64,000 nt of DNA from Lachnospira sp. Lineage in GTDB: Bacteria; Bacillota; Clostridia; Lachnospirales; Lachnospiraceae. The notes beneath the pieces were generated by a model, which was not told where the DNA came from, searched no databases, and saw only the letters and a list, made by a program, of their open reading frames with translations. Both the position numbers and the translations under genes were made by a program. Positions 28,526-37,876 of this stretch are shown here, one piece after another. The stretch lies in the NCBI GenBank assembly GCA_017621205.1, contig JAGATQ010000011.1:1-64000 (forward strand). Direction: 5' to 3'. How positions within the stretch are numbered: position 1 is the first letter of the stretch; each line of letters opens with the position of its first letter.

Positions 28526-30279
28526 AACCAAAGGATGTAGAAAAAAGTTACAGACAGGTGATGCTGGGTTTGGTTGTTGCAGTAATTACTGCATTAGGCA
28601 GTGCACTGGCTGCCTTTCTCATGGGAGCAGAATTTCTGTGGCTTACCGGAGTACTCGCAGTTGTTGCAGTAGTTGGTTTGCTATGGGCAATGATAGGATT
28701 GGTGGATTTAAAGAGGTCTGCTGATGTAATGAGGAAAGAAAGCAGACGTTACTTAAAGGTGTTTTCTGACTGCCCGATGGGTATGGCACAGGCAGTGCGT
28801 CTTAACAGCTCTGAATATCAGCTTATAGAAACCAATGCAAAGTTTCGTCAGTATTTTGGGATTATTCCAAGAGATTATGATGGGATTAATCTATCTACCA
28901 GCTCCAATGAGATGCTTCGTTTAATGAACGCCTGGATTGATGCGTTTAGCAATAACATGGCGAATGATGGACAGCAGGTGCAGGCATTTGAGATTACTTT
29001 AGAGAATATTGAAAAGACTTTTAATACAACAATTTTTGTGGATGACCAACAGCATATTAATTTGGTGGTTTTGGATGTGACGGAACAGAAGGAGGCAGAG
29101 GCAAAGCTTTCCAAGGCGATTGAAGAAACGAATGCTGCTTATAAGACGCAGGGAGAATTTCTCGCCAATATGTCCCATGAAATCCGTACTCCAATCAATG
29201 GAATTTTAGGAATGCTGCAATTAACTTTGATTTCCAACGATTTGACAACGGAAAACAGGGATAACTTAGAGACTGCCAAGAATTGTGCGGATACGCTGCT
29301 TCGTCTTATCAATGATATTTTAGATTATACGAAGCTGGAGGCAGGCAAATATAAAATCCGCTATACGGAGATGGATATTACGGAGGTTATTGAAAATACA
29401 GTCAACCTTCAGCGCCCGATTGCAGACAATAAGAATCTTGTGCTAGACTGCCAGATTGGTTCCAATGCTCCGAAGATTCTTATCGGTGACCCGCAGCGTA
29501 CGGAACAGGTATTAAATTGTATTTTGTCCAATGCTATTAAATTTACTACAAATGGTGGGGTTCGTGTAAAGGTTGCCTTTATTGAGGAGACGCCGACGCA
29601 GGTACGGGTGCGTATTGCAGTAGCGGATTCCGGTATTGGTATTTCGGATGAAGATAGAGAAAAGTTGTTTAAGCGGTTCAGTCAGGTGGATTCTTCCAAT
29701 ACAAGAAAGTTTGGTGGAACAGGACTTGGCCTTGTAATTACGAAGCAGATTGTAGAGTTAATGAATGGTACGATTCAGGTACAATCGAAAGAGGGTATCG
29801 GAAGTACATTTATTATAGAGTTGCCAATGGAAGTTGTAGTGAAAGAGGAGGTTGAAGAAGAAATGACAGATGCGTCTATATTCTCAATGGAAAACAGTGG
29901 AAGAATTCATGTACTGGTAGCGGAGGATGAGCCTGTAAACCAGCAGGTAATTGGTAAGCTTCTTGGTATGGCAGGATATGCATATGACATTGCCAATAAC
30001 GGCGAGGCAGCTGTGGAGCTGTTTAAGGAGCGGAAATATGATGTAGGCTTGTTTGATGTTCAGATGCCGGTAATGGATGGATTAGAGGCAACGAAGCAGA
30101 TTCGCCAGATTGAAGAAGAAAGAGGGACGAAGGAGCATTTACCAATTATTGCGGTAACTGCGAGAGCGATGTTTGGTGAGAAAGAAAAGATTTTGGAAGC
30201 ACAACTGGATGATTATGTTGCGAAGCCATATGTATTAGAAGATATTGTGGCAGCAATTAACAAATATACAGAGAACTAG
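28522..30279 (+). CDS. Hybrid sensor histidine kinase with C-terminal receiver
   Basis: 585 residues. Two membrane helices (about 13-35 and 38-60) are followed by a PAS-like region (about 75-190). HisKA carries the phospho-acceptor His in FLANMSHEIRTPING near 220. HATPase_c shows N-box ILSNAIKFT, G1 DSGIGIS and G2 GGTGLGL. A receiver domain (about 460-580) has the acidic EDE pair, phospho-acceptor Asp in LFDVQMPVMDG and Lys in AKPY. No HPt or DNA-binding domain is fused or nearby, so signal output needs an unlinked partner. The start overlaps the GtrA-YfhO stop (ATGA), so the kinase is co-expressed with the envelope genes. Confidence 0.92.
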   Translation: MKPKDVEKSYRQVMLGLVVAVITALGSALAAFLMGAEFLWLTGVLAVVAVVGLLWAMIGLVDLKRSADVMRKESRRYLKVFSDCPMGMAQAVRLNSSEYQLIETNAKFRQYFGIIPRDYDGINLSTSSNEMLRLMNAWIDAFSNNMANDGQQVQAFEITLENIEKTFNTTIFVDDQQHINLVVLDVTEQKEAEAKLSKAIEETNAAYKTQGEFLANMSHEIRTPINGILGMLQLTLISNDLTTENRDNLETAKNCADTLLRLINDILDYTKLEAGKYKIRYTEMDITEVIENTVNLQRPIADNKNLVLDCQIGSNAPKILIGDPQRTEQVLNCILSNAIKFTTNGGVRVKVAFIEETPTQVRVRIAVADSGIGISDEDREKLFKRFSQVDSSNTRKFGGTGLGLVITKQIVELMNGTIQVQSKEGIGSTFIIELPMEVVVKEEVEEEMTDASIFSMENSGRIHVLVAEDEPVNQQVIGKLLGMAGYAYDIANNGEAAVELFKERKYDVGLFDVQMPVMDGLEATKQIRQIEEERGTKEHLPIIAVTARAMFGEKEKILEAQLDDYVAKPYVLEDIVAAINKYTEN

Positions 30280-30288
30280 GATGATAGC

Positions 30289-31797
30289 ATGGAAAAGATA
30301 GTGAGAGAGATTCTTAATGGAATCTCGGTACGGGACAATCTTATCCGGCTTAAGGAGGAGTTAAAGGAGGCGTCTTACATTGACGCCTTTTTAACGTGCA
30401 TTTCCTTTGATATGGATTTTTTTAGGAATCTTCTTTGCCATGAGGATGCCAAGGTACGAAAAAATATTATAAAGATAATTGGGCTTTGTGGTCTTGATGG
30501 ACTGGCGCCGGATGTTTTTGATGCCTATCAGAAGGACGAGACACAGTTTTTAAAAGCCGAATATATTAAGGTGTTAAAGCAGTGGGACTGTAAACCATAT
30601 GAGAAGGAATTACTTAACCGCCTGAATAAGCTGAAAGAGATGCAAAAAGGACAGGAATGGGAAAAACATACGATTGCTGAACTGCGCCAGCTTAATGAGG
30701 TGCTTACCAATTTGGGGGCGGTGAAAAAGCACCAGTTCATTGGTGGGGATACGATGTCCACTATGATACTTACGACGTTGTCTGGAAAGGAAAAGTATTT
30801 AAAGCGTGCGATTGATGAACGTATCGGGGAAGGAAAGACGACGCTTCTGCGGGGCGGAGTGCGGGTACAGTCGAGCGATTATGATAATCTGATGAAGGTA
30901 CGGTGTTTTCAGGAGCTTTTGTTTGTGATGCCAGGGGCTGCAAAGCTTGGAGGTGCTGCTTCTGAAATGGTTGAACAATTGATAAAGGCTGGGTTGATGA
31001 ATTATCTGACGGAACGAATTAGCGGTTTGGCAAGTATACCCTTTCGTGTGGAGCTTAGAGGTGTGAGAGGGGATTCTGATAAAATGAAGCTTACCAAACA
31101 GCTCAGTGCGCAATTAGAACGCCAGTCTGGGCATGATTTGGTGAATGCCCCATCCAATTACGCAGTAGAATTTCGTTTCCATAAAAAGCAAGAGGGAGAT
31201 AATTATTCGTGCTATATTAAGATAGGTTTGTTGTCGGATGAGCGTTTTAGCTATCGCAGGCATGTGCTGCCCACCTCTATCCAGCCCTATGTTGCAGCAA
31301 TGATTATGGAAATTGTGAAGGAATATAAACAGGAGTGGGGACAGATATTGGACCCTTTTTGTGGTGTGGGAACAATGCTGATGGAGTGTAATTACAGGCA
31401 GCATGCCCACAGTATCTACGGAGTAGATATCTACCAAGAGGGAATTGAGTATGCGAAACAGCATGCAAAGAAAGCGAAGATGGATATTCATTATATTCAT
31501 AAGGATATGGCGGAGTTTACCCACAATTATCTCTTTGATTTTATTGTAACAGACTTACCGTCCGAGGGTGGACAGATGACAGAAGAGAAAATAGCAGAAA
31601 TTTATGAGACTTTTTTAGAAAAGTGTTATGAGTGGATGAGTGAAGACGCTGTTATCGCAGCATATACAAAAAGTCCGGCATTGCTCGAAAAAGCAATTGC
31701 CGGACAAAAGAAGCTGTGTTTAATAACCCATACGGATATGTATAAGCAAGGAAAATCCGGGTTATATATTTTAAGGGCCAAAAGAGATGCTATCTAA
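30289..31797 (+). CDS. HEAT-like / RNA methylase-like fusion protein
   Basis: 502 residues. The N-terminal ~110 residues are helical with repeat-like character (DAFLTCISFDMDFFRNLLCHEDAKVRKNIIKIIGLCG, in part), like HEAT repeats. The middle (about 140-325) resembles the THUMP-bearing substrate part of RNA methylases. The C-terminus is a Rossmann methyltransferase with motif I DPFCGVGTMLMEC near 360 and IYGVDIYQEGIEYA after it. The catalytic motif of the N6/N2 methylase group, (N/D)PPY, reads TDLPSEGG here, so catalysis may differ. It starts nine bases after the kinase stop. Its last eight bases overlap the convergent subtilase gene. Confidence 0.65.
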   Translation: MEKIVREILNGISVRDNLIRLKEELKEASYIDAFLTCISFDMDFFRNLLCHEDAKVRKNIIKIIGLCGLDGLAPDVFDAYQKDETQFLKAEYIKVLKQWDCKPYEKELLNRLNKLKEMQKGQEWEKHTIAELRQLNEVLTNLGAVKKHQFIGGDTMSTMILTTLSGKEKYLKRAIDERIGEGKTTLLRGGVRVQSSDYDNLMKVRCFQELLFVMPGAAKLGGAASEMVEQLIKAGLMNYLTERISGLASIPFRVELRGVRGDSDKMKLTKQLSAQLERQSGHDLVNAPSNYAVEFRFHKKQEGDNYSCYIKIGLLSDERFSYRRHVLPTSIQPYVAAMIMEIVKEYKQEWGQILDPFCGVGTMLMECNYRQHAHSIYGVDIYQEGIEYAKQHAKKAKMDIHYIHKDMAEFTHNYLFDFIVTDLPSEGGQMTEEKIAEIYETFLEKCYEWMSEDAVIAAYTKSPALLEKAIAGQKKLCLITHTDMYKQGKSGLYILRAKRDAI

Positions 31798-34495
31798 TCT
31801 TAATCCTGCAGCTCTTTTTGCACTTACTCCCATCCTTTGCCTTACAGGTAATGGTGACTGTATGTCCCTTACCTGCTTTTTTTGTGGTCACTTTACCCTT
31901 TTTATTTACCGTAGCATATTTTTTGTTGGAGGAGATAAAGACTACTTTTTTATTAGCAGCATTTTTAGGGGTAATGGTTGCTTTTAATGTAATAGACTTT
32001 CCTGCTTTTACAGTTGCCTTTGTTTTGTTTAATTTAATTTTAGTTACCGGTTGCTTTATGGTTACCTTGCACGAAGCAGAGGTCTTTTTACTATCAGTAG
32101 AATAGCAGGTGATGGTAACAGAATGCTTATTGCCCGCTTTTTTGGCAGTGATAACACCGCTTTGGGAAACCGTTGCGTACTTTGCGTTGCTGCTCTTAAA
32201 AGCGAGGTTCTGCTTTGGGGCTGTAGTCGGAATTATCGTTGCCTTAAGCTTGAATTTCTTGCCCGGTGCAAGGGTAAGCTTTGTTTTATTTAATTTAATT
32301 TCGTTAATGGTTATTGGACCTATATAGGTGAACTTCTTCGCACTTATAATACTTATCTGGTCAGACCGGGTGACAGTTACTGTGTAGCTTCCCGCTTCTA
32401 ATCCCGTTGTGGAGGCAGTAATCTGACTTGGGTTCCAGCTTGTAACCGGAAGGGAGATTGTCTGTCCACTGTCAGAGGTTATGCTGAGACTTCCTATCTG
32501 TTCACCAAAATAGAATCCATTGATAGTAAGCTGATTGGTATCCTCTGATAAGGTAAGCTTTGTAATGGCGGGATTAGGGCTGTTCATTGCCTTTGCAATA
32601 TTAATCTTACCTCCGGTGCTGCATTTGTCAAGATAGGCACTACTGGTGTCTATCCCCCCTAGTACTCTTGCCCTTAATTCTGCGGCAGAGGCATTTGGAA
32701 ATATACCGGCTAAAAGTGCTACTTCTCCGGTTACCATTGGCGTTGCCATAGAGGACCCATGGTCATAGCTATATTTTGTCAATGCCGTTCCGGCACCATA
32801 ATTGTCAAAGTATAGCTCGTAGGATGCAGAAAGTGCTGGAGTGAATGCAATGATAGTGTAGTAATCGCCTGCACTGAGAGGGAAATGTCTGTCCGCAATC
32901 TCAAATGGGAAATTATTCCAATAATCATTGGTAGCATTGACTTTATATGGTATGTCTGTCTCATCGCTAATATTCGGACAGGAGTTGATAATCTCGGTAT
33001 CTTCATTATAAATGGAAGACAAATCACTAGTATTACTAATATAAATCGCAAGGTCATGATAGCGGATTTGCGCAGCTTTTGTAGATGCCTTTAACAGCAT
33101 GCGAAAGCTTAGGTAGGCAGAGCGTTCAATATCTTCATTGACTGTAAACGGCAATGCGATATAATAGGTCTGGTTTGCCGTGGCATTGACTGACATACAA
33201 AGGCTATTTTGTTCTTTTAGTACATCACTGTCACTGGATGTCAAGGCACTGAACTGATTGCTCAGAAAGAGCGTGGTATTGGAAGAGCCATTGACAACAT
33301 CTGCAATCTGAGCAGTATTTTCAAAATTATTATAAAAGATATCGTGGCTGCATTCCGGATTATAGATTTCACTGGAATAAGTGGAAAAAATATTGGTTCC
33401 GGGAGCGAATACATCTACCTCTGCTTTGCCGTAGTTACTAAAGGATGCCGGGGTGTTCGCTTCATTGGATGCACCGACGGATATAATATAATCATTGTCA
33501 AAGGATGCAGGATACACCTTGTTGCTATCGATATTCATTCCCTCATTTCCGGCAGCGCAGATTGTTACAATACCGAGTTCTCCGGCAGCAGTAATAAGAT
33601 TATTTAATATGCTGCCATTATTATCGTATCTTAAATCCATTTGTCCCCCCATAGAGAGATTAACCGCCCGAATATTAACGCCACCGTTTTTCATGGATAA
33701 GATATAGTTGTATGTTCTGATTAGGCTTGCAAGACTGCACTCTCCAGCGTCGTTTAGGCAGCGGGTGCCAATGAGCTTGCAGTTGCTGATGCCGGAAATA
33801 CCCTTGTTGTTATTAATTGATGCTCCGATAATTCCGGCAATATGTGTGCCATGGCCGTCACTATCTTTGTAGTTCGTATAAGTATCCCTGACAGCATCAT
33901 ACATTGTGTTTGAATACATAATTTGCGACAAATCTTCCTGACTGCCATCAATCCCGGAATCTGCTACCACTACCACAGGGGTATCACTCTGGTTTTTGGA
34001 CACTTCCGTATAGTGAATATCACTATCTGAGGAGTCATTGTCCTCCAAATACCATTGTTGGCGGACATAGGTATCGTTGGTAATATCTGCTTTATGGAAA
34101 ATATAGTTTGGTTCCGCATAGGCAACATCATCAAGCTGATTTAATTCCTCAAGCAATGTCTCGGTATCTGCCTTGTCAGAGGAAAGCAAGGCACCACAAG
34201 TTTGGTCTAAGGTAACCATCTCTTCTACTTTAATATCGGAAATGGTATCAGGCAATTCCTGTGAGAGTTCCTTCTTTAACTCCTTTTTAGAGTAGGAATC
34301 TTTCATCTGGACAATAATCTCATTTTCAACATAATCGGCATCGGCTAAGAGAGCATCACCCTGTTTGGATGCATTTTTTTCCAGAGGGACTATGGAATTC
34401 GCAGATGCTCTCAAGGGTGTCAGGCAGCCAATAGGTAAGGCTAAAATTAGTGCTGTTATTAAAATAACGGATATCCATCTATTATATTTTTTCAT
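31790..34495 (-). CDS. Secreted subtilisin-like serine protease with IPT/TIG and two Big2 domains
   Basis: 901 residues from ATG 34495, preceded by AAAGGTGATT. The longer frame to 34612 reads through a repeat and has no ribosome site. Residues 1-32 are a signal peptide and about 45-135 an I9-like propeptide. The S8 domain (about 150-660) has the catalytic Asp in VVADSGIDG (about 179), His in DGHGTHIAG (about 215), oxyanion Asn in CAAGNEG and Ser in HGSSMATPM. A large insert (about 380-590) lies before the Ser, as in protease-associated or jelly-roll insertions. A TIG-like module and two Big2 modules (INEIKLNKTKLTLAPGKKF and VTKIKLNKTKATVKAGKSI) end the protein with a strongly basic tail. It probably acts at the cell surface. 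Confidence 0.92.
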   Translation of the reverse strand: MKKYNRWISVILITALILALPIGCLTPLRASANSIVPLEKNASKQGDALLADADYVENEIIVQMKDSYSKKELKKELSQELPDTISDIKVEEMVTLDQTCGALLSSDKADTETLLEELNQLDDVAYAEPNYIFHKADITNDTYVRQQWYLEDNDSSDSDIHYTEVSKNQSDTPVVVVADSGIDGSQEDLSQIMYSNTMYDAVRDTYTNYKDSDGHGTHIAGIIGASINNNKGISGISNCKLIGTRCLNDAGECSLASLIRTYNYILSMKNGGVNIRAVNLSMGGQMDLRYDNNGSILNNLITAAGELGIVTICAAGNEGMNIDSNKVYPASFDNDYIISVGASNEANTPASFSNYGKAEVDVFAPGTNIFSTYSSEIYNPECSHDIFYNNFENTAQIADVVNGSSNTTLFLSNQFSALTSSDSDVLKEQNSLCMSVNATANQTYYIALPFTVNEDIERSAYLSFRMLLKASTKAAQIRYHDLAIYISNTSDLSSIYNEDTEIINSCPNISDETDIPYKVNATNDYWNNFPFEIADRHFPLSAGDYYTIIAFTPALSASYELYFDNYGAGTALTKYSYDHGSSMATPMVTGEVALLAGIFPNASAAELRARVLGGIDTSSAYLDKCSTGGKINIAKAMNSPNPAITKLTLSEDTNQLTINGFYFGEQIGSLSITSDSGQTISLPVTSWNPSQITASTTGLEAGSYTVTVTRSDQISIISAKKFTYIGPITINEIKLNKTKLTLAPGKKFKLKATIIPTTAPKQNLAFKSSNAKYATVSQSGVITAKKAGNKHSVTITCYSTDSKKTSASCKVTIKQPVTKIKLNKTKATVKAGKSITLKATITPKNAANKKVVFISSNKKYATVNKKGKVTTKKAGKGHTVTITCKAKDGSKCKKSCRIKIR

Positions 34496-34533
34496 ACTAA
34501 TCACCTTTCTAAAATCTGTTGTATTATTATAAC

Positions 34534-34571
34534 ATCCGTTGGGGGGCAAAATATCTTTTGACCCCAACATC
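34534..34571. repeat. REP-like 38-bp palindrome, copy 1
   Basis: ATCCGTTGGGG ... TTTTGACCCCAACATC. The stem GTTGGGG(G)GCAAAA pairs with TTTTGACCCCAAC. It is one of three near-identical copies (also 36569-36605 and 53463-53499). This one lies 39 bp upstream of the subtilase ATG. Confidence 0.85.
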
Positions 34572-34756
34572 ATTATATATCTTATTATCCCATAGATTTG
34601 TGAGAAATTCATCCTTTTTATATAATTATCTTAAACTTTGCAAATTGCTTCCATGTTGTGTTATACTAGAAAAGCTGTAATCATTTGTTCTGCAATTGGT
34701 TACTATTACTAAGGCGGTTAACCACCTTGGTAATATATAGAGAAAGGGTGAGCAGT

Positions 34757-35446
34757 TTGCGTATTTTTGATATTGAGAATCCGGTGTGGAGTACACTCTC
34801 CAAGCTGTTGGATGTAATGATACTGAATGTGTTGTTTTTGCTTTGTTGTCTGCCAATCGTGACAATCAGCACCAGTTTCACGGCATTGTATTATACCTCC
34901 ATGCGGATGGTGTCTGGTAATGTTACCTATGTATCCAAGGATTTTTTCAAGTCCTTTAAGGAGAATTTTAAACAGGCATTTGTGACAGGTGTGATTGTAT
35001 TTGATATCGGTGTGATGCTGGCGGTGTTTATCTATCTGTCCTTTTTGTTAGATGCTTATGTGGGTAAGGTTGTTTCCATTGTGTCAGCATTATTGGTTTC
35101 GGCTGCAATAAGTTATACTTTTCCGGCTCTCGCCAAGTTTAATACGACCACAAGCAAGCTGTTTTACAATAGCTTTGCCATGGCAGTGCTTCATATTCCA
35201 TTTACGATTTTGAATCTTGGGACATTCTTTATTGCCGGGCTGGCTGCATATATGAGTTTTGGTTTCCGGTTGATTCTGCTTGTGTTTGGCTGTGCTGCCA
35301 TTGCACTATTGCAATCTGTCTGGTTTAATTATATATTTGCAAAATATATGACCAAGGAGGAGCTTGAGCAGAATCAATTATACAGGGAAGAAGAGCGTAT
35401 GGCAAAGAAGGAGAAGAAGGCGAAGGAGCAAAAAGTGAAAAGATAA
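34757..35446 (+). CDS. YesL-like (DUF624) membrane protein
   Basis: 229 residues from TTG 34757 (AAAGGGTGAGCAG before it); upstream codons in frame lack a ribosome site. The N-terminal FDIENPVWSTLSKLLDVMILN and a following CCLPIVTISTSFTALYYT helix are characteristic of DUF624/YesL proteins, which often sit beside carbohydrate-uptake operons. Five or six membrane helices span about 20-200, then a Lys/Glu-rich tail (RMAKKEKKAKEQK). The function is unknown. Its stop overlaps the mutY start by one base. Confidence 0.8.
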   Translation: MRIFDIENPVWSTLSKLLDVMILNVLFLLCCLPIVTISTSFTALYYTSMRMVSGNVTYVSKDFFKSFKENFKQAFVTGVIVFDIGVMLAVFIYLSFLLDAYVGKVVSIVSALLVSAAISYTFPALAKFNTTTSKLFYNSFAMAVLHIPFTILNLGTFFIAGLAAYMSFGFRLILLVFGCAAIALLQSVWFNYIFAKYMTKEELEQNQLYREEERMAKKEKKAKEQKVKR

Positions 35447-36558
35447 TGGAGCAGGTGAGTGCTGTGGAGAATATAATAGATGAAGAGTTTGCCAGAACGC
35501 TTATATATAAGCTTACGGACTGGTTTGAGAAAAATAAACGGATACTTCCGTGGCGGAGTAATCCGACGCCCTATCATGTATGGGTTTCGGAGATTATGCT
35601 GCAACAGACAAGAGTAGAAGCGGTCAAGGGATACTATGACCGCTTTCTTTCTGTACTTCCAGATATCAAGGCCTTGGCAGATGCGGATATGGATGTGTTA
35701 TTAAAGCTTTGGGAGGGGCTCGGCTACTATAACCGGGTACGCAATATGCAAAAGGCGGCACAGACCATTATGGAGGAATATGACGGTGAATTTCCTGATA
35801 CCTATGAGGAGATAGTGAAGCTAAAGGGAATTGGGGAGTACACCGCCGGGGCGATTGCATCGATTGCATTTTTAGAGGCAGTTCCAGCGGTAGACGGCAA
35901 CGTATTGCGGGTGATAAGCCGAATCACTGGCAGCAGAAAGGATATTGGGCTTTCTGGTACCAAAAAGGAAATCCGTGAGCTTCTTAACACGATGGTGCCA
36001 CTTAGCAATCCGGCAAGCTTTAATCAAGGACTTATGGAGCTTGGAGCATTAATCTGTGTTCCCAATGGTACTCCGAAATGCAGCGAATGTCCATTAAGCT
36101 CACTATGTAGTGCTTATCAAGAGGCCTTAACGGATGTGATACCAGTGAAGGAGAAAAAAGTCCGTAGGAGAGTGGAAGAAAAAACGGTTCTGCTTCTGCT
36201 ATATGAAGGAGAGGGGGAGCCATATATTGGGATAACCAAACGTCCGGAAACCGGATTGCTTTCTGGTATGTGGCAGTTTCCGCTGCTTAGGGCATTTTCT
36301 TCCAGTGAAGAGGTGAAAAAACAATTGGGACTTACCGATTGTAGTATTACGGAGGCAACAGGGGCTAAGCATATTTTCAGCCACATAGAATGGCAGATGA
36401 GAGGACGCCTTGTCCTATTAAAAAAGCTCCCGAAGGAGCTTTTGATTGAGGAGCAGAGGATTATATTTGTACCTTATAGGGAATTGAAAGAACACTATGC
36501 ACTTCCGTCTGCCTTTCGGGTATATAAACATCTGCTTGAGGAGAGATATTCTTCCTGA
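35446..36558 (+). CDS. mutY: A/G-specific adenine DNA glycosylase
   Basis: Removes adenine mispaired with 8-oxoguanine. 370 residues. The catalytic Glu lies in WVSEIMLQQTRVEAV. The helix-hairpin-helix GIGEYTAGAIASIA is followed by the conserved AVDGNVLRV Asp. The 4Fe-4S ligands are C-x7-C-x2-C-x5-C (CVPNGTPKCSECPLSSLC). The C-terminal ~120 residues are the NUDIX-like 8-oxoG recognition domain (SGMWQFPLL, HIFSHIEWQM). It is translationally coupled to the upstream DUF624 gene, and a REP-like palindrome begins 11 bp after the stop. Confidence 0.95.
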   Translation: MEQVSAVENIIDEEFARTLIYKLTDWFEKNKRILPWRSNPTPYHVWVSEIMLQQTRVEAVKGYYDRFLSVLPDIKALADADMDVLLKLWEGLGYYNRVRNMQKAAQTIMEEYDGEFPDTYEEIVKLKGIGEYTAGAIASIAFLEAVPAVDGNVLRVISRITGSRKDIGLSGTKKEIRELLNTMVPLSNPASFNQGLMELGALICVPNGTPKCSECPLSSLCSAYQEALTDVIPVKEKKVRRRVEEKTVLLLLYEGEGEPYIGITKRPETGLLSGMWQFPLLRAFSSSEEVKKQLGLTDCSITEATGAKHIFSHIEWQMRGRLVLLKKLPKELLIEEQRIIFVPYRELKEHYALPSAFRVYKHLLEERYSS

Positions 36559-36568
36559 TATATATTAC

Positions 36569-36605
36569 GATGTTGGGGTCAAAAGGTATTTTGTCCCCAA
36601 CGGAT
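36569..36605. repeat. REP-like palindrome, copy 2 (inverted relative to copies 1 and 3)
   Basis: GATGTTGGGGTCAAAAGG ... TTTTGTCCCCAACGGAT, the reverse complement of the other two copies with few changes. A 13-bp stem with one mismatch could act as a 3'-end structure for mutY, and it lies between two convergent genes. Confidence 0.85.
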
Positions 36606-36654
36606 GCCACGGATTGCTTTGTTTTCCATAACACTTGCTATGGGAATGCATTAC

Positions 36655-37536
36655 TTACCGGAATGCTTCTCTTAGTAGTGACTCCAGTTCTTCTACCGAA
36701 TATTGGTAATGGGAGTTGCAAAACTGGCAGTTCACCTCAATGCTTTCTCCGGCGTCAATCATCTCCATAAGCTCTTTTTTACCCAGATTAATTAATCCTT
36801 TAGCAAAGTGTTCTTTAGAGCAGCCGCAGGTAAAGGATGTTGGTTTTTTCTCATAAAATGTAATGACTGTATTGTCAAATAAACCAGAAATAATGTCTTC
36901 CGGTGTTTCTTCGTTATCTAAGTGTGTGGTAATAGAGGAAAATTTCTCTATACTTTTTTCTAAGGCGGATATTGTGTTCTCCTCCGCAAATGGCATAAGC
37001 TGGATAATAAATCCTCCTGCCTGCCGTACGGTATTATTTTTATTCATTAATACACCTAATGCAACAGAGGTTGGAATCTGTTCACTCGTAGCAAAGTAGT
37101 AGGTTAAGTCTTCTGCAATCTCCCCACTGACGAGCTGAATCTGCCCTACATAGGGTTCTTTTAACCCAATATCTTTTATGACACTTAATACTCCTAAATC
37201 TAATGCACCGCCAACATCCAGCTTACCTAATTTGTTTGGTGGCAGGACTACATTGGGTTCTAACACATAGCCCTTTACTTCTGCCTTGGCATTGGCGGTT
37301 ACCGTTAGGCCTTTTATCGGACCGTTGCACTGGATTTGCAAGGTTAGTACATCGCTATCATTTTTACACATTGCCCCCATCATAGCACCAGCAGTCATGA
37401 GTCTGCCTAGGGCGGCACAAGCTACCGGGCTTAAATTGTGGGCGGAGCGTGCCTCCTCCACTAGATTTTTTGTGGTAGCGGCAAAAAACCGCACCTGATT
37501 GTTATAGGCGGTGCCGCTGATAATATAATCTGTCAT
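36655..37536 (-). CDS. hslO: Redox-regulated chaperone Hsp33
   Basis: A 293-residue cytoplasmic holdase activated by oxidation. The four zinc Cys are present near the C-terminus as CGC (TSFTCGCSKEHF) and CQFC (VNCQFCNSHYQY). The N-terminal domain has VACAALGRLMTAGAMMGAM and the IQCNGPIKGLTVTANA strand. AAAGGAT precedes ATG 37536. The 640 bp upstream contain a large structured element that may separate its transcription from the SGNH gene upstream. Confidence 0.95.
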   Translation of the reverse strand: MTDYIISGTAYNNQVRFFAATTKNLVEEARSAHNLSPVACAALGRLMTAGAMMGAMCKNDSDVLTLQIQCNGPIKGLTVTANAKAEVKGYVLEPNVVLPPNKLGKLDVGGALDLGVLSVIKDIGLKEPYVGQIQLVSGEIAEDLTYYFATSEQIPTSVALGVLMNKNNTVRQAGGFIIQLMPFAEENTISALEKSIEKFSSITTHLDNEETPEDIISGLFDNTVITFYEKKPTSFTCGCSKEHFAKGLINLGKKELMEMIDAGESIEVNCQFCNSHYQYSVEELESLLREAFR

Positions 37537-37876
37537 GGTTGTTATCCTTTTCTAATATACTTATAATCATCGCAAGTAATTCATGCTTTGCTCATTATAG
37601 CATAACTTAGAGTCTGCGAAAAGTACAAAAGGGCTATTGGTGTATAAGTGATTTGCTGTAGGTTTTATGCTCCTTGAAGTTACAGAGTGAACTCTTTATT
37701 TATGGAGAGCTAACTAGTACATCATAAACTAAGTATCTTGCAGTTTGAAAGTTTATTCTTTGCCAAACTATTAAGAACTTAATTTACCATATACTAGAGT
37801 ATTTATTCCTTCTTATTGGGCAGAACATTATAGAGACAGGCTAATCGGAAGAACCGATACGTTAATAACCTTGAGG
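37537..37876. other. Intergenic region between hslO and the structured element
   Basis: No ORF with a credible start. A small hairpin ATCGG-AAGAA-CCGAT lies near 37842-37856. The rest is AT-rich leader sequence of hslO, with no other recognised signal. Confidence 0.4.

Noticed and set aside
34534..34571. CRISPR repeat
   Set aside because: Three palindromic copies are kilobases apart in both orientations, with no regular spacers or cas genes.
34496..34612. Longer start for the subtilase
   Set aside because: It reads through the REP-like palindrome and lacks a ribosome site, while ATG 34495 has AAAGGTGATT and starts a signal peptide.
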